From Spirometra erinaceieuropaei (Eukaryota; Platyhelminthes; Cestoda; Diphyllobothriidea; Diphyllobothriidae): a stretch of DNA of 64,000 nt. The notes under the pieces are model-generated. The model ran no database searches. It was not told where the DNA came from and saw only the letters and a program-made list of their open reading frames with translations. Position 1 is the first letter of the stretch; each line of letters begins with the position of its first letter. Below, one piece after another: positions 60,701-64,000 of this stretch. The DNA lies in contig CACRXP010000418.1 of the NCBI GenBank assembly GCA_902702965.1, forward strand, positions 35,433-99,432. The letters run 5' to 3'. The position numbers were made by a program, and so were the translations under genes.

Positions 60701-61956
60701 CAGTCAACGTCCTGTATCAGATTTGGTGGATTCCAGACGTTGCAGTAGGTTGGGCGGGTAACTTGACCCAAATGTGATTAAACTCGCGTCGTCCGCGGGG
60801 CCTCGTAGCTCGAGTGGTTAGAGCGTTGGCTGTACTAAAGCCTTCCCCCTTACTGCGTGGATTCGAACCCCACCGAGGCGCCGATTTTTTCACAGTTGGG
60901 TCAGTATGAATAATTCATTTTTTGGTTTTTTGCCGACCAGAAAAAGGTGCCTTCAAAAGCCGGCATCCTGCCTTGACTGACACATCTTTGAATTATGCTG
61001 CAAGATAATAAGTATTACAATCCCACCTAGGTGCGACCACCTTGCGGAATCTCAGCCGATGTTTCATGAGATACGTCACCCTGCTGCCTACATTGGAGAC
61101 AGGGGTGCGGGTTTTTCCTTTTTTTCTCTGAACTTGTAGGCTAGTGTCCTCTCAAACCGTCGGGCGGCAGCTAGAGGTTTGCCAATGAGGCCACAAGTCA
61201 CTCTTCAGGTTTCCGGCCTCTTTATCGGAATTCAGCAATCCATGTTAATATCTCATCTTCCAATGAAAGTACTTTATGACTGTCGAACCACAATGACTTA
61301 TCTTGGCATCGTGTACCATGACGCTCTCTCTCCCTCTCTCTCTATCTCTCGCTCTCTTCGTGGCCGATTCCTCCTTAGGTCTGAAGAAGCCAGAGGATCG
61401 GGAACAGTGTCTAGCCTACGCCATCGAGGCAGGTCTCAACCTACGCAGCATTACGCGCGCCGTTGTCCGCACTATGCGCTACAGATTTGGCCAGCTGGAT
61501 CAGGAACAACAGCCTGCCACTTCGCCGTCGGAGGTCTGCCCGCTCATTCAGCAGACAACGACGACGGCGGCGACCCCTCGAATCTACCCCCCGCCTGTCT
61601 ACGGCGAGACACAGATCATCACCCTAGTGGGTCGGGATGTGGCTGATCTGCTGACACCCCTGGATCGGAGCCGGATCGCGGCAATAGACTGGCTGGTCTA
61701 CGACAAGTCGCAGCGCGGAGAGGCTCTGGTTCTGGCAAACAGTCTCCTACGCCTGTTTATTGCCATGCGTAAGCTTCAGGCTGCACGTAGTGTCATTGAT
61801 CGCCTGCCAATGGCAATGCTGGATCAACTTAAACTGCGTCTCGAGGCGAGGGAGTATGACGAGGAGGAGGAAGAAGGAACCGGTGCCAGCCTGCCGCCCT
61901 GGCTGGAGAACAGTGTTCGCGAACACGAGTGTCTCCTGCTCTATCTGCAGGCTCAC
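36625..61956 (+). CDS. NUP107: Nup107, nuclear pore Y-complex scaffold nucleoporin (12 internal exons)
   Basis: Twelve exons on + join without phase conflict into 758 codons that follow the animal Nup107 sequence in order. Matching landmarks include RSVWRLLHALYTDRI, a WLEDRDREQIEE helix, AQRLCKLRGEFWRAAAMDGW, ERAIYAALSGNL, VLRFMAHLVICLQ, LVAHYTACL and AIDWLVYDKSQRGEAL. Nup107 is an alpha-helical member of the Nup84/Nup107 family. It sits in the Nup107-160 Y-complex of the pore scaffold and binds Nup133 through its C-terminus. About 150 N-terminal residues and the Nup133-binding C-terminal part are not seen here. Introns range from 36 bp to 6.8 kb and are filled with mobile DNA. No frameshift or stop was found in any exon, so the gene looks functional. 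Annotated exon by exon below. Confidence 0.92.
36800..36926 (+). CDS. NUP107: Nup107 exon 2
   Basis: The acceptor CTCCCCCAG follows a 36-base intron, and the first base completes a Gly codon. It encodes LEAIQLERSVWRLLHALY and TDRI, a strong match to the WRLLASLYRDRI helix of vertebrate Nup107. The donor AAT then GTACGT is phase 0. The next 2.5-kb intron holds no element I recognise. Confidence 0.88.
39444..39515 (+). CDS. NUP107: Nup107 exon 3 (72 bases)
   Basis: The acceptor is a T-rich run ending ACATTTCAG, the donor CACAA then GTAAGT, phase 0 at both ends. It encodes SEKEIAGMLYKKDKELREAQ, matching the SEKTVVEALFQRD helix. The 1.2-kb intron that follows contains a degenerate CCTAA-type tract at 39935-40015. 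Confidence 0.85.
39935..40015 (-). repeat. degenerate CCTAA/CCTTAA-type tract
   Basis: A run of CCTTAACCCC-, TAACTCCACC- and CGTAACCCTGG-like units, telomere-like in composition on the minus strand. Too degenerate to be a true telomere. Possibly a relic of the small element described at 48931-49359. Confidence 0.4.
40711..40802 (+). CDS. NUP107: Nup107 exon 4
   Basis: The acceptor is a T8 run then CAG. The exon encodes IIIDWLEDRDREQIEEVAEK through FNESTI and ends with the first two bases of the conserved Trp codon before GTACGT. It matches VVDWLES...YW of vertebrate Nup107. Confidence 0.92.
41150..41260 (+). repeat. dispersed repeat family X, partial copy
   Basis: Shares CTGCGCCC...CCTGCCTCCGGCCTTCTTGACTCTG and GGAGAGAGTGCGGT with 59255-59495, 43531-43760 and 63470-63715. 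It runs into a CAC microsatellite. Confidence 0.5.
41260..41301. repeat. CAC trinucleotide microsatellite
   Basis: About 14 units of CAC. It produces spurious poly-His, poly-Gly and poly-Val frames on both strands. Confidence 0.95.
41671..42000 (-). mobile_element. Penelope-like tail fragment
   Basis: The minus frames read YSVLRLRLGGVISHAGSAQV and, after a frameshift, PTSNTRDEIAASNDANVG, the same blocks as at 3.6-4.4 kb and 57.1 kb. Truncated on both sides. Confidence 0.45.
42050..42122 (-). repeat. tRNA-like sequence next to the Penelope-like tail
   Basis: The reverse complement contains GGTGGTTAGAGCGTT, resembling a pol III A box. The B box and paired acceptor stem are not convincing, so it is more likely a decayed SINE head than a tRNA gene. 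Confidence 0.3.
42327..42399 (+). CDS. NUP107: Nup107 exon 5
   Basis: The acceptor CATTTTTAG supplies the last base of the split Trp codon, then ENTRHMLDTVSLSEIDARK. It matches the WENTLH stretch that continues exon 4. Donor TTG then GTGAGA, phase 0. The 1.8-kb intron that follows carries an RTE-like relic and a dispersed repeat. Confidence 0.9.
42945..43480 (+). mobile_element. RTE-like reverse transcriptase relic
   Basis: A frame at 42950-43095 reads NYADDIVIVVSSYNGIRNVL and ARSLDLFANVGMM, the YADD box and following helix of an RTE-type LINE, which differs from the CR1-type elements at 7-32 kb. Farther on, ARQVFADLRCIWVRRGTFPG resembles the RTE thumb region. The sequence is broken by frameshifts and lies in a Nup107 intron in sense orientation. 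Confidence 0.5.
43531..43760 (+). repeat. dispersed repeat family X, copy
   Basis: Shares ACTAATCACGCGCAAGTCACC, GTGCCTGCTCTCACTCTGCTG and ACACCGTCGGTCACGACGG-like blocks with copies at 59.3 and 63.5 kb. Confidence 0.6.
44235..44348 (+). CDS. NUP107: Nup107 exon 6
   Basis: Acceptor CCCTTTCAG, donor CGTCGA then GTAAGT, 38 codons, phase 0 at both ends. It encodes ASENDRYLHYLFLCIRAGDL, matching the LLKYLFTLIRAGM helix. The 1.9-kb intron behind it holds the minus-strand LINE tail at 45005-45800. Confidence 0.9.
45005..45800 (-). mobile_element. LINE family A/B C-terminal fragment
   Basis: Minus frames at 45756-45514 and 45459-45073 read VDSQKDLGLWISTSLKPSLH, LYLVKRAFSAFDEDCFAKVF, LDLFPLSYRQLRGDLIQTFR and DFFELTTTTNLRGHPFKL, then AWNALSPDVV. 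One in-frame TGA after AWRP joins the two. It is 5'-truncated after RT and lies antisense in a Nup107 intron. Confidence 0.8.
45850..46030. repeat. CCCTAA-like tract in a possible small inverted-repeat element
   Basis: Degenerate CCCTAACCCTGC-like units at 45935-46010, flanked by GTTACGGGTACCTAT-like and ATGGGTGGGTACTTA-like blocks. The boundaries are uncertain. Confidence 0.3.
46285..46482 (+). CDS. NUP107: Nup107 exon 7
   Basis: Acceptor CTTCTTTCAG, donor GAAAAC then GTAAGT, 66 codons. It encodes AQRLCKLRGEFWRAAAMDGW and EGNPNRILSKLVSWWNAEN, aligned to [20 protein letters not shown] and the EGNPxRxxWK motif of vertebrates. An acidic insert separates the two blocks. The 337-base intron behind it contains a TCC microsatellite. 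Confidence 0.95.
46627..46669. repeat. TCC microsatellite
   Basis: About 14 units of TCC in the intron between Nup107 exons 7 and 8. Confidence 0.95.
46820..47008 (+). CDS. NUP107: Nup107 exon 8
   Basis: Acceptor CCGGTTCAG, donor ACCATG then GTAAAG, 63 codons. It encodes ERAIYAALSGNLSALLQALK and CWDDVLWAHCCAMVESRVDA, nearly identical in pattern to ERAIYAALSGNL...WEDTVWAYFRVMVDS. The 4.7-kb intron behind it contains a transposase pseudogene and a tandem duplication. Confidence 0.96.
47215..47290 (-). repeat. tRNA-like SINE head
   Basis: The reverse complement reads TCATAGCTCAGTTGG, a good A box, then GCATTTCGTTAGGG resembling an anticodon arm. The 3' half of a tRNA is missing, so this is a tRNA-derived repeat or relic. 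Confidence 0.35.
48418..49720 (-). pseudogene. Tc1-like transposase, split by an inserted element
   Basis: The N-terminal part begins at ATG 49720 (MAAEGLSRES, then a TAA, then ISQVTLWRIINNKTVPRVK), a helix-turn-helix of Tc1/mariner type. It runs to a stop at 49448. The C-terminal part at 48938-48418 has WKSIYFCDEVLFF (second catalytic Asp region), YRHLMVWVAI and IPANSLDRNVIENSFVLIKR, which is the classic PxNSPDLNPIENxW block with Leu-Asp kept and Pro lost. Frameshifts occur near 48600. Between the halves lies a 0.43-kb element (48931-49359). The whole sits antisense in Nup107 intron 8. The terminal inverted repeats of the Tc1 element itself were not found. Confidence 0.65.
48931..49359. mobile_element. 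non-autonomous inverted-repeat element with telomere-like core
   Basis: The ends are inverted: GTGGTTATGTAGCCCCACCTG on the left and CAGGTGCGGTCGCATACCC on the right. The octamer TGAAAGTC flanks it on both sides (48923-48930 and 49360-49367), consistent with an 8-bp target duplication. The interior has GGGCTAGGGTTAGGGGTTAG and TCTCAACCACTCAAAGTACG. Related copies are at 53565, 54221 and 60226. Eight-base duplications are typical of hAT elements; that assignment is inference. Confidence 0.65.
50585..51672 (+). repeat. tandem duplication, units of about 500 and 585 bp
   Basis: Unit 1 (50585-51087) and unit 2 (51088-51672) share ATTAGCGTTTGTA, CTAGTAGAAA, GTAACCGAG, CACAGACAGAATCTGA-like, CATCTGCC and CCGCATGGGCAG blocks in the same order and orientation. 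Unit 2 carries small insertions. Unit 2 ends 65 bases before Nup107 exon 9. Confidence 0.75.
51738..52095 (+). CDS. NUP107: Nup107 exon 9
   Basis: The acceptor CCTTCATCTAG enters in phase 0. The exon is 119 codons plus one base, with donor ACTG then GTGAGT. It encodes LLECFTKTETVLGWSPTECL and QKVSAMMALDGD, aligned to the NWTLEKVFEELQ helix, and ends LLLKALFYATCRGLALGEFT. The middle is Ser-, Gly- and Ala-rich and longer than in vertebrates. Confidence 0.8.
52436..52605 (-). repeat. tRNA-derived SINE (Arg-like head)
   Basis: On the minus strand GTGGCTCAGTGGTTAAAGG is an A box and GCGAGTTCGAGCCCC a B box. The anticodon loop reads CTTCTGA (anticodon TCT). The acceptor stem does not close, and a body with GGCTGACGACGGCTAATAAG follows. 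A second partial body copy, in the opposite context, is seen near 52295-52335 (GGCCGTTTCTGGCTTATCA). Confidence 0.6.
53298..53494 (+). CDS. NUP107: Nup107 exon 10
   Basis: The acceptor CTTTGCCAG supplies two bases that complete the split Asp codon. The exon encodes DLLDTMSSILPLLVPQ and HVLRFMAHLVICLQRLEPEL, matching DIDGLMDEF and HLLRFMTHLILFFRTL. Donor CTTCCA then GTTAGT, phase 0. Confidence 0.93.
53565..53705 (+). mobile_element. telomere-motif inverted-repeat element, left part
   Basis: Starts GGTAAGATGGGGTTATGTGG, then ACACGATACTGCTGGGG and a run with GTTAGGGTTAGGGTTAG to about 53690. The right terminal repeat is absent. It begins 71 bases after the end of Nup107 exon 10. Confidence 0.6.
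54221..54427. mobile_element. telomere-motif inverted-repeat element, compact complete copy
   Basis: 207 bp, with perfect-looking 14-bp outer ends TGTGGTTATGTAGC / GCTACATAACCACA and further pairing (CCACCTG / CAGGTGG). The interior has GGGTTAGGGGTTAGG and TCTCAACCACTCAAA. It ends 30 bases before the exon 11 acceptor, so it must include or displace the branch-site region. Confidence 0.8.
54458..54596 (+). CDS. NUP107: Nup107 exon 11
   Basis: Acceptor CCTTTCCTCCCAG, donor CTATCAG then GTAAGA, 46 codons plus one base. It encodes ILEAYIASLIAEHRLPLVAH and YTACLSSPALQTQWYAAFLS, matching [25 protein letters not shown]. The acceptor lies only 30 bases after the end of a small inverted-repeat element. 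The following 6.8-kb intron is the longest of the gene. Confidence 0.94.
54760..56330. repeat. rearranged duplicated intronic segment
   Basis: 54780-55005 and 56088-56330 are direct copies (GTTCTTCGTGCTTCTCT/GTTCTTCGTGCTCCTCT, AATCGTGCTCGA, AGTGCTTAATGGCACTCTGA). A second block occurs as direct copies at 55015-55195 and 55345-55530 and inverted at 55672-55850 (GAAAGTTGAT, CATCAGCTAC, GGCAGCCAGTAG). A short inverted pair with GACGCAGCTGCGAGGG lies at 55236-55300 and 55560-55625. A divergent copy of the second block is at 60085-60215. Confidence 0.7.
56790..56895 (+). mobile_element. Penelope-like 3' end scrap
   Basis: Contains GTTGTCTCTGATGATGGGTT and GGAATCCGAAACGTCAGGCG, the 3' segment also present at 4.25 and 57.45 kb, 175 bases before the next Penelope-like copy. 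Confidence 0.5.
56893..56937. repeat. GA-rich microsatellite
   Basis: An imperfect GA/GGGA run directly after the Penelope-like 3' end. Confidence 0.9.
57070..57570 (+). mobile_element. Penelope-like tail fragment, longest copy
   Basis: The frame from 57074 reads SRELLESWFIGPQSINKYND, LRLRLGGVIGHAGSAQVNT and RDEIAAINDANVGHQTIST. A 3' segment with GGGTTCGAGCAAGAATCCGA and CTTGTCCCAGCGATCGTGTC follows. It has no RT or GIY-YIG part. Confidence 0.5.
57575..59250. other. intron sequence, no feature recognised
   Basis: Inside Nup107 intron 11. Frames at 57584-57847 and 58133-58560 show no known motif. Confidence 0.3.
59255..59495 (+). repeat. dispersed repeat family X, copy
   Basis: Blocks CACCTGCGCCC, TTCTTGACTCTGTCTTG, GTAGATGCTGCGC, CACGCGCAAGTCACCGTGCC and GGAGCACACGGTGGGCATCG, in the same order as in the 43.5 and 63.5 kb copies. 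Confidence 0.65.
60226..60480 (+). mobile_element. telomere-motif element, copy lacking the right end
   Basis: Starts GATGTGACTATGTAGCCCCA, then a TTAGGG-like run (GTTAGGGTTAGGGCTTAGG), TCTCAACCGCTCAAAGTACA and the distal TTACAGGTGGCTGGGG. The right terminal repeat is lost and a tRNA-like unit follows. Confidence 0.6.
60499..60582 (+). repeat. tRNA-like unit 1 (Ser-like), probable SINE head
   Basis: TAGCTCAAGTGGTTAGAGCG is an A box and GGATTCGAATCCC a B box. My fold gives loop GTACTAA (anticodon ACT) and a long variable arm as in class II tRNAs. The acceptor stem is poor at the 5' side. The tail CACAGTTGGGTCAATATGAA is shared with unit 2. Confidence 0.5.
60800..60880 (+). repeat. tRNA-like unit 2 (Ser-like), probable SINE head
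   Basis: The same as unit 1, but the acceptor stem closes better: GCCTCG at the 5' end pairs with CGAGGC. The B box is GGATTCGAACCCC. The shared downstream tail (CACAGTTGGGTCAGTATGAA) points to a SINE rather than to two tRNA genes. Confidence 0.55.
60955..61085 (+). repeat. solo arm of the foldback element
   Basis: Matches the right arm of 62467-63424: TTCAAAAGCCGGCATCCTGC, ATTACAATCCCACCTAGGTGCG and TCAGCCGATGTTTCATGAGA. Divergent. Confidence 0.5.
61379..61956 (+). CDS. NUP107: Nup107 exon 12
   Basis: A CT-repeat tract and acceptor CTCCTTAG lead in. Two bases complete the split Gly codon, and 192 codons follow to donor GCTCAC then GTAAGT. It encodes EQCLAYAIEAGLNLRSITRA, DRSRIAAIDWLVYDKSQRGE, ANSLLRLFIAMRKLQAAR and VREHECLLLYLQAH, matching the IDWLVFDPAQRAEAL and EAH region of vertebrate Nup107. 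A Thr/Ala/Pro stretch near residue 60 and an acidic run EEEEEG are flatworm-specific inserts. Confidence 0.97.
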
Positions 61957-62037
61957 GTAAGTGCATTACTTTCGGTACTGTTTGCTACTACGTGTTGGGA
62001 ACTAATTACTTCTGCCGTAATCCCTATATTTTGCCAG

Positions 62038-62181
62038 ATTACGCATCTAGCTTCTGCAGCCCAGGTTCATTTGCATGTGCTCTACACAGCACGCCCGCAG
62101 TCTCTCTCTCGGAAACAGGCGATCGGACTGCGGTCATGGTGCAACTCGGCGTTTCCGTATCACTCCTGGCTTCAGAAATGG
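62038..62181 (+). CDS. possible Nup107 exon 13
   Basis: An acceptor ATATTTTGCCAG after an 81-base gap, 48 open codons in phase 0 and a donor AAATGG then GTACCG. The peptide (ITHLASAAQVHLHVLYTARP and on) does not clearly resemble the vertebrate sequence after EAH, so it may be intron. The true continuation may lie outside the window. Confidence 0.25.
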
Positions 62182-62466
62182 GTACCGCTGTCTCACCAGA
62201 CCGAAAACGGATCCTCTCTATTGCTGTATCGAACTGTTGGTCGTGTGAATTCGGGTTAATTTCGGGAGAGATACATGTGTGATATACGTAGGTCCGCATG
62301 ACACATGCCTGGCCACTGCGCCCAAGCGCATCTCCAATCGCCGCGACTCAATTCTTGCCAGTGAAGGCATTAGTCAAGTATGCTGCTCAGACGTCTTTCA
62401 AATCGCGGGTAAATCACCAGTGCTCGAACAGCACTGGTGGGTCTTATCGAGCATGCTAGGACAACC

Positions 62467-63424
62467 ACAGTAGGTGTGCTAACTCATGAAATGTTGGTCG
62501 AATTTCAGAAATGCGCTTTCAACTCGAAAAGATTACCTACGCAGGATTGTAACAATAATCACCGTGAAGCGTAAACCCAAGATAATTCAGTTGTTGTAGG
62601 ATGCTAACTTTTTAATGAACCTATTTCCGGCCGCCTGCAAAAAACTACCCTCTGTAAAAAATGACTACTTAAATAGTACGAATGTTTAGCATTGGTTTTT
62701 GGTGCTTTTATATATTCAAATATATTTCATGGAAAACATGCATAAAAATATTCATCCTTTTGCCCATTTGGTGGAAAATTACGTCTTCTTCGGGTTTTAT
62801 ACCTAAAGGAAGGGTATAATTCGGTTTTAAAAGAATTTTCCGATTATGAGACTTTTTAAGACCGTGAAATGCCCGTTCATAAACCATCGTGTCTCTGCAT
62901 GTACTGATGTTGCTTGTAAAGTTTACAACATGACTCAAATCCATTGTTGCATTTTATGAACCCCATATGGTCGTCTCTTAATAACGTATAGAAGTGTATG
63001 ATTTTCTGTTAAGGAAGAACATTCAGCCCTAAATGCGAGTGTAACGACAGGTCGGATCCAAATTTATTTGGGAATTGGAAGTTTCTTAAAACAGAACTAT
63101 ACTCTTCCTTCAAGTTTAAATTTGAGGATGTAATTTGCTACCAAGTGAGTAAAAGAATGAATATTTTTATGCATGTCTTCTATAATCTGCGTTTGAATCT
63201 ATGAAGAAATCGAAAATAAATGCGAATAACTCATGCTACTTAAGCAACCACTTGTTACAGATTGCAGTTTTTGCAGGCGGCCGGAAAGACGTTCATTCAA
63301 AAGCTGGCATCCTACAGAAGCCGAATTATTTTGGCTATACGTTGCTCAGTGATTATTGTTACAACCCCACGTAAGCGCATCTCTGAAATTCGATCAACAT
63401 TTCATGAGTTAGCACGCCTACTGT
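62467..63424. mobile_element. 958-bp palindromic foldback element
   Basis: The whole element reads as an imperfect palindrome centred near 62945. The outer arms 62467-62650 and 63258-63424 share ACAGTAGGTGTGCTAACTCA / its reverse complement, GTAACAATAATCAC, TAGGATGC and CCGGCCGCCTGC. The inner arms 62735-62850 and 63078-63180 share ATGCATAAAAATATTCATCC. The left arm has about 26 extra bases. No protein coding is seen. It is a foldback or MITE-like DNA element. A solo arm lies at 60955-61085. Confidence 0.8.
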
Positions 63425-63469
63425 ATTTACTGAACTAGTGGTATGGCTGGGTTCATGGGTTGTGGTGGT

Positions 63470-63715
63470 ACGCCTAGGTGCGGGTTTTCGTCGTGCAAGC
63501 CACCTGTACCCACTCCCCCCTCCGATCTTGACTGTGTCTTGGCACCGGACCCAGACGGGGGGGGGGTGGTGAACAGAGTGTGATAGATTCTGCGCCTATC
63601 TTGTATCTATATAAACTAATTCGCGCTCAAGTTTCCCGTCCCTGCTCTCACCTTGCTGTGGATCACATGGTGGACATCGTCGGACTCGACGATCGAACTG
63701 TCATGGCTGTGTTCT
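63470..63715 (+). repeat. dispersed repeat family X, copy
   Basis: Starts CGCCTAGGTGCGGG (compare CGCCTAGGCGCGGC at 43540). It contains TAGATTCTGCGC, CTAATTCGCGCTCAAGT and GGATCACATGGTGGACATCG in the family order. Confidence 0.65.
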
Positions 63716-64000
63716 AAAAACCTCTTAATGTTACGCCGCCCGAATAAGGCCCTTGTTCCAGCGATCGCTTCTACTTCTCCATAGTATGTATACTATCTGT
63801 GACTCTGTAGCGGCCGTTAATAAAATATTTTGTGATCGAGGATTAGAATGTTGAAAATTACCCGCAGACAGTTAAACACCGAATGTTGGGGGCCTCCGCG
63901 GTGGTGGTTCACAAGCGGCGCGCCTTATAACAGGTACGGCTGACAGACTAAGCTGTAGTCAAGGTTTTTTTGGTTGGGCGGTTGATCTTGACCTAAATTC
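63716..64000. other. no feature recognised
   Basis: Contains CCCTTGTTCCAGCGATCGC, similar to the end of the Penelope-like tail. Otherwise nothing supported. Confidence 0.3.

Noticed and set aside
60499..60880. two functional tRNA-Ser genes
   Set aside because: Poor acceptor pairing in one, an unlikely ACT anticodon, and a shared downstream tail; a SINE is the better explanation.

Overview
This window is eukaryotic nuclear DNA, most likely from a parasitic flatworm. I suspect a tapeworm of the Spirometra/Diphyllobothrium type, but the genus is inference. The reasons are a spliced animal gene with introns from 36 bp to 6.8 kb, very dense non-LTR retrotransposons, tRNA-like short repeats and small inverted-repeat elements. 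There are no bacterial operons, and most short reading frames are chance or lie antisense to retrotransposons.

Layout. (1) 0-6.8 kb holds little: a possible last exon on + near 201, the 3' end of an unrecognised minus-strand gene (2.17-3.20 kb, exons whose splice phases fit), an inverted pair of Penelope-like tail fragments (3.55-4.40 kb) and a candidate 72-residue secreted protein (5.86-6.08 kb, minus). (2) 6.8-32.8 kb is a nest of at least ten pieces of APE-type (CR1/Jockey-group) LINEs from several families and on both strands. It includes a nearly full-length element with ORF1, ORF2 and a tandemly repeated 3' UTR (18.6-24.0 kb), an element with an intact ORF1 (11.6-14.3 kb, minus), and two copies of a third family sharing the same in-frame TGA after the FADD motif. 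(3) 32.8-36.6 kb contains a 92-base N gap and nothing I can name. (4) 36.6-62 kb is the one clear cellular gene, the nucleoporin Nup107, on +. I resolve twelve phase-consistent internal exons encoding 758 residues. The N-terminus lies upstream of 36.6 kb, and the C-terminus lies beyond 62 kb or outside the window.

The Nup107 introns are full of repeats. These are an RTE-like RT relic, a LINE tail, a Tc1-like transposase pseudogene interrupted by a small inverted-repeat element with telomere-like TTAGGG tracts, further copies of that small element around exon 11, a 0.5-kb tandem duplication just before exon 9, a rearranged duplicated segment and tRNA-like SINE heads. A 958-bp palindromic foldback element lies at 62.5-63.4 kb.

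The genes do not form a pathway: there is one structural nuclear-pore gene and many layers of mobile DNA. I saw no clear new enzymatic system. The most unusual items are the foldback palindrome, the telomere-motif element, the shared TGA in a LINE lineage and the inverted Penelope-like pair.
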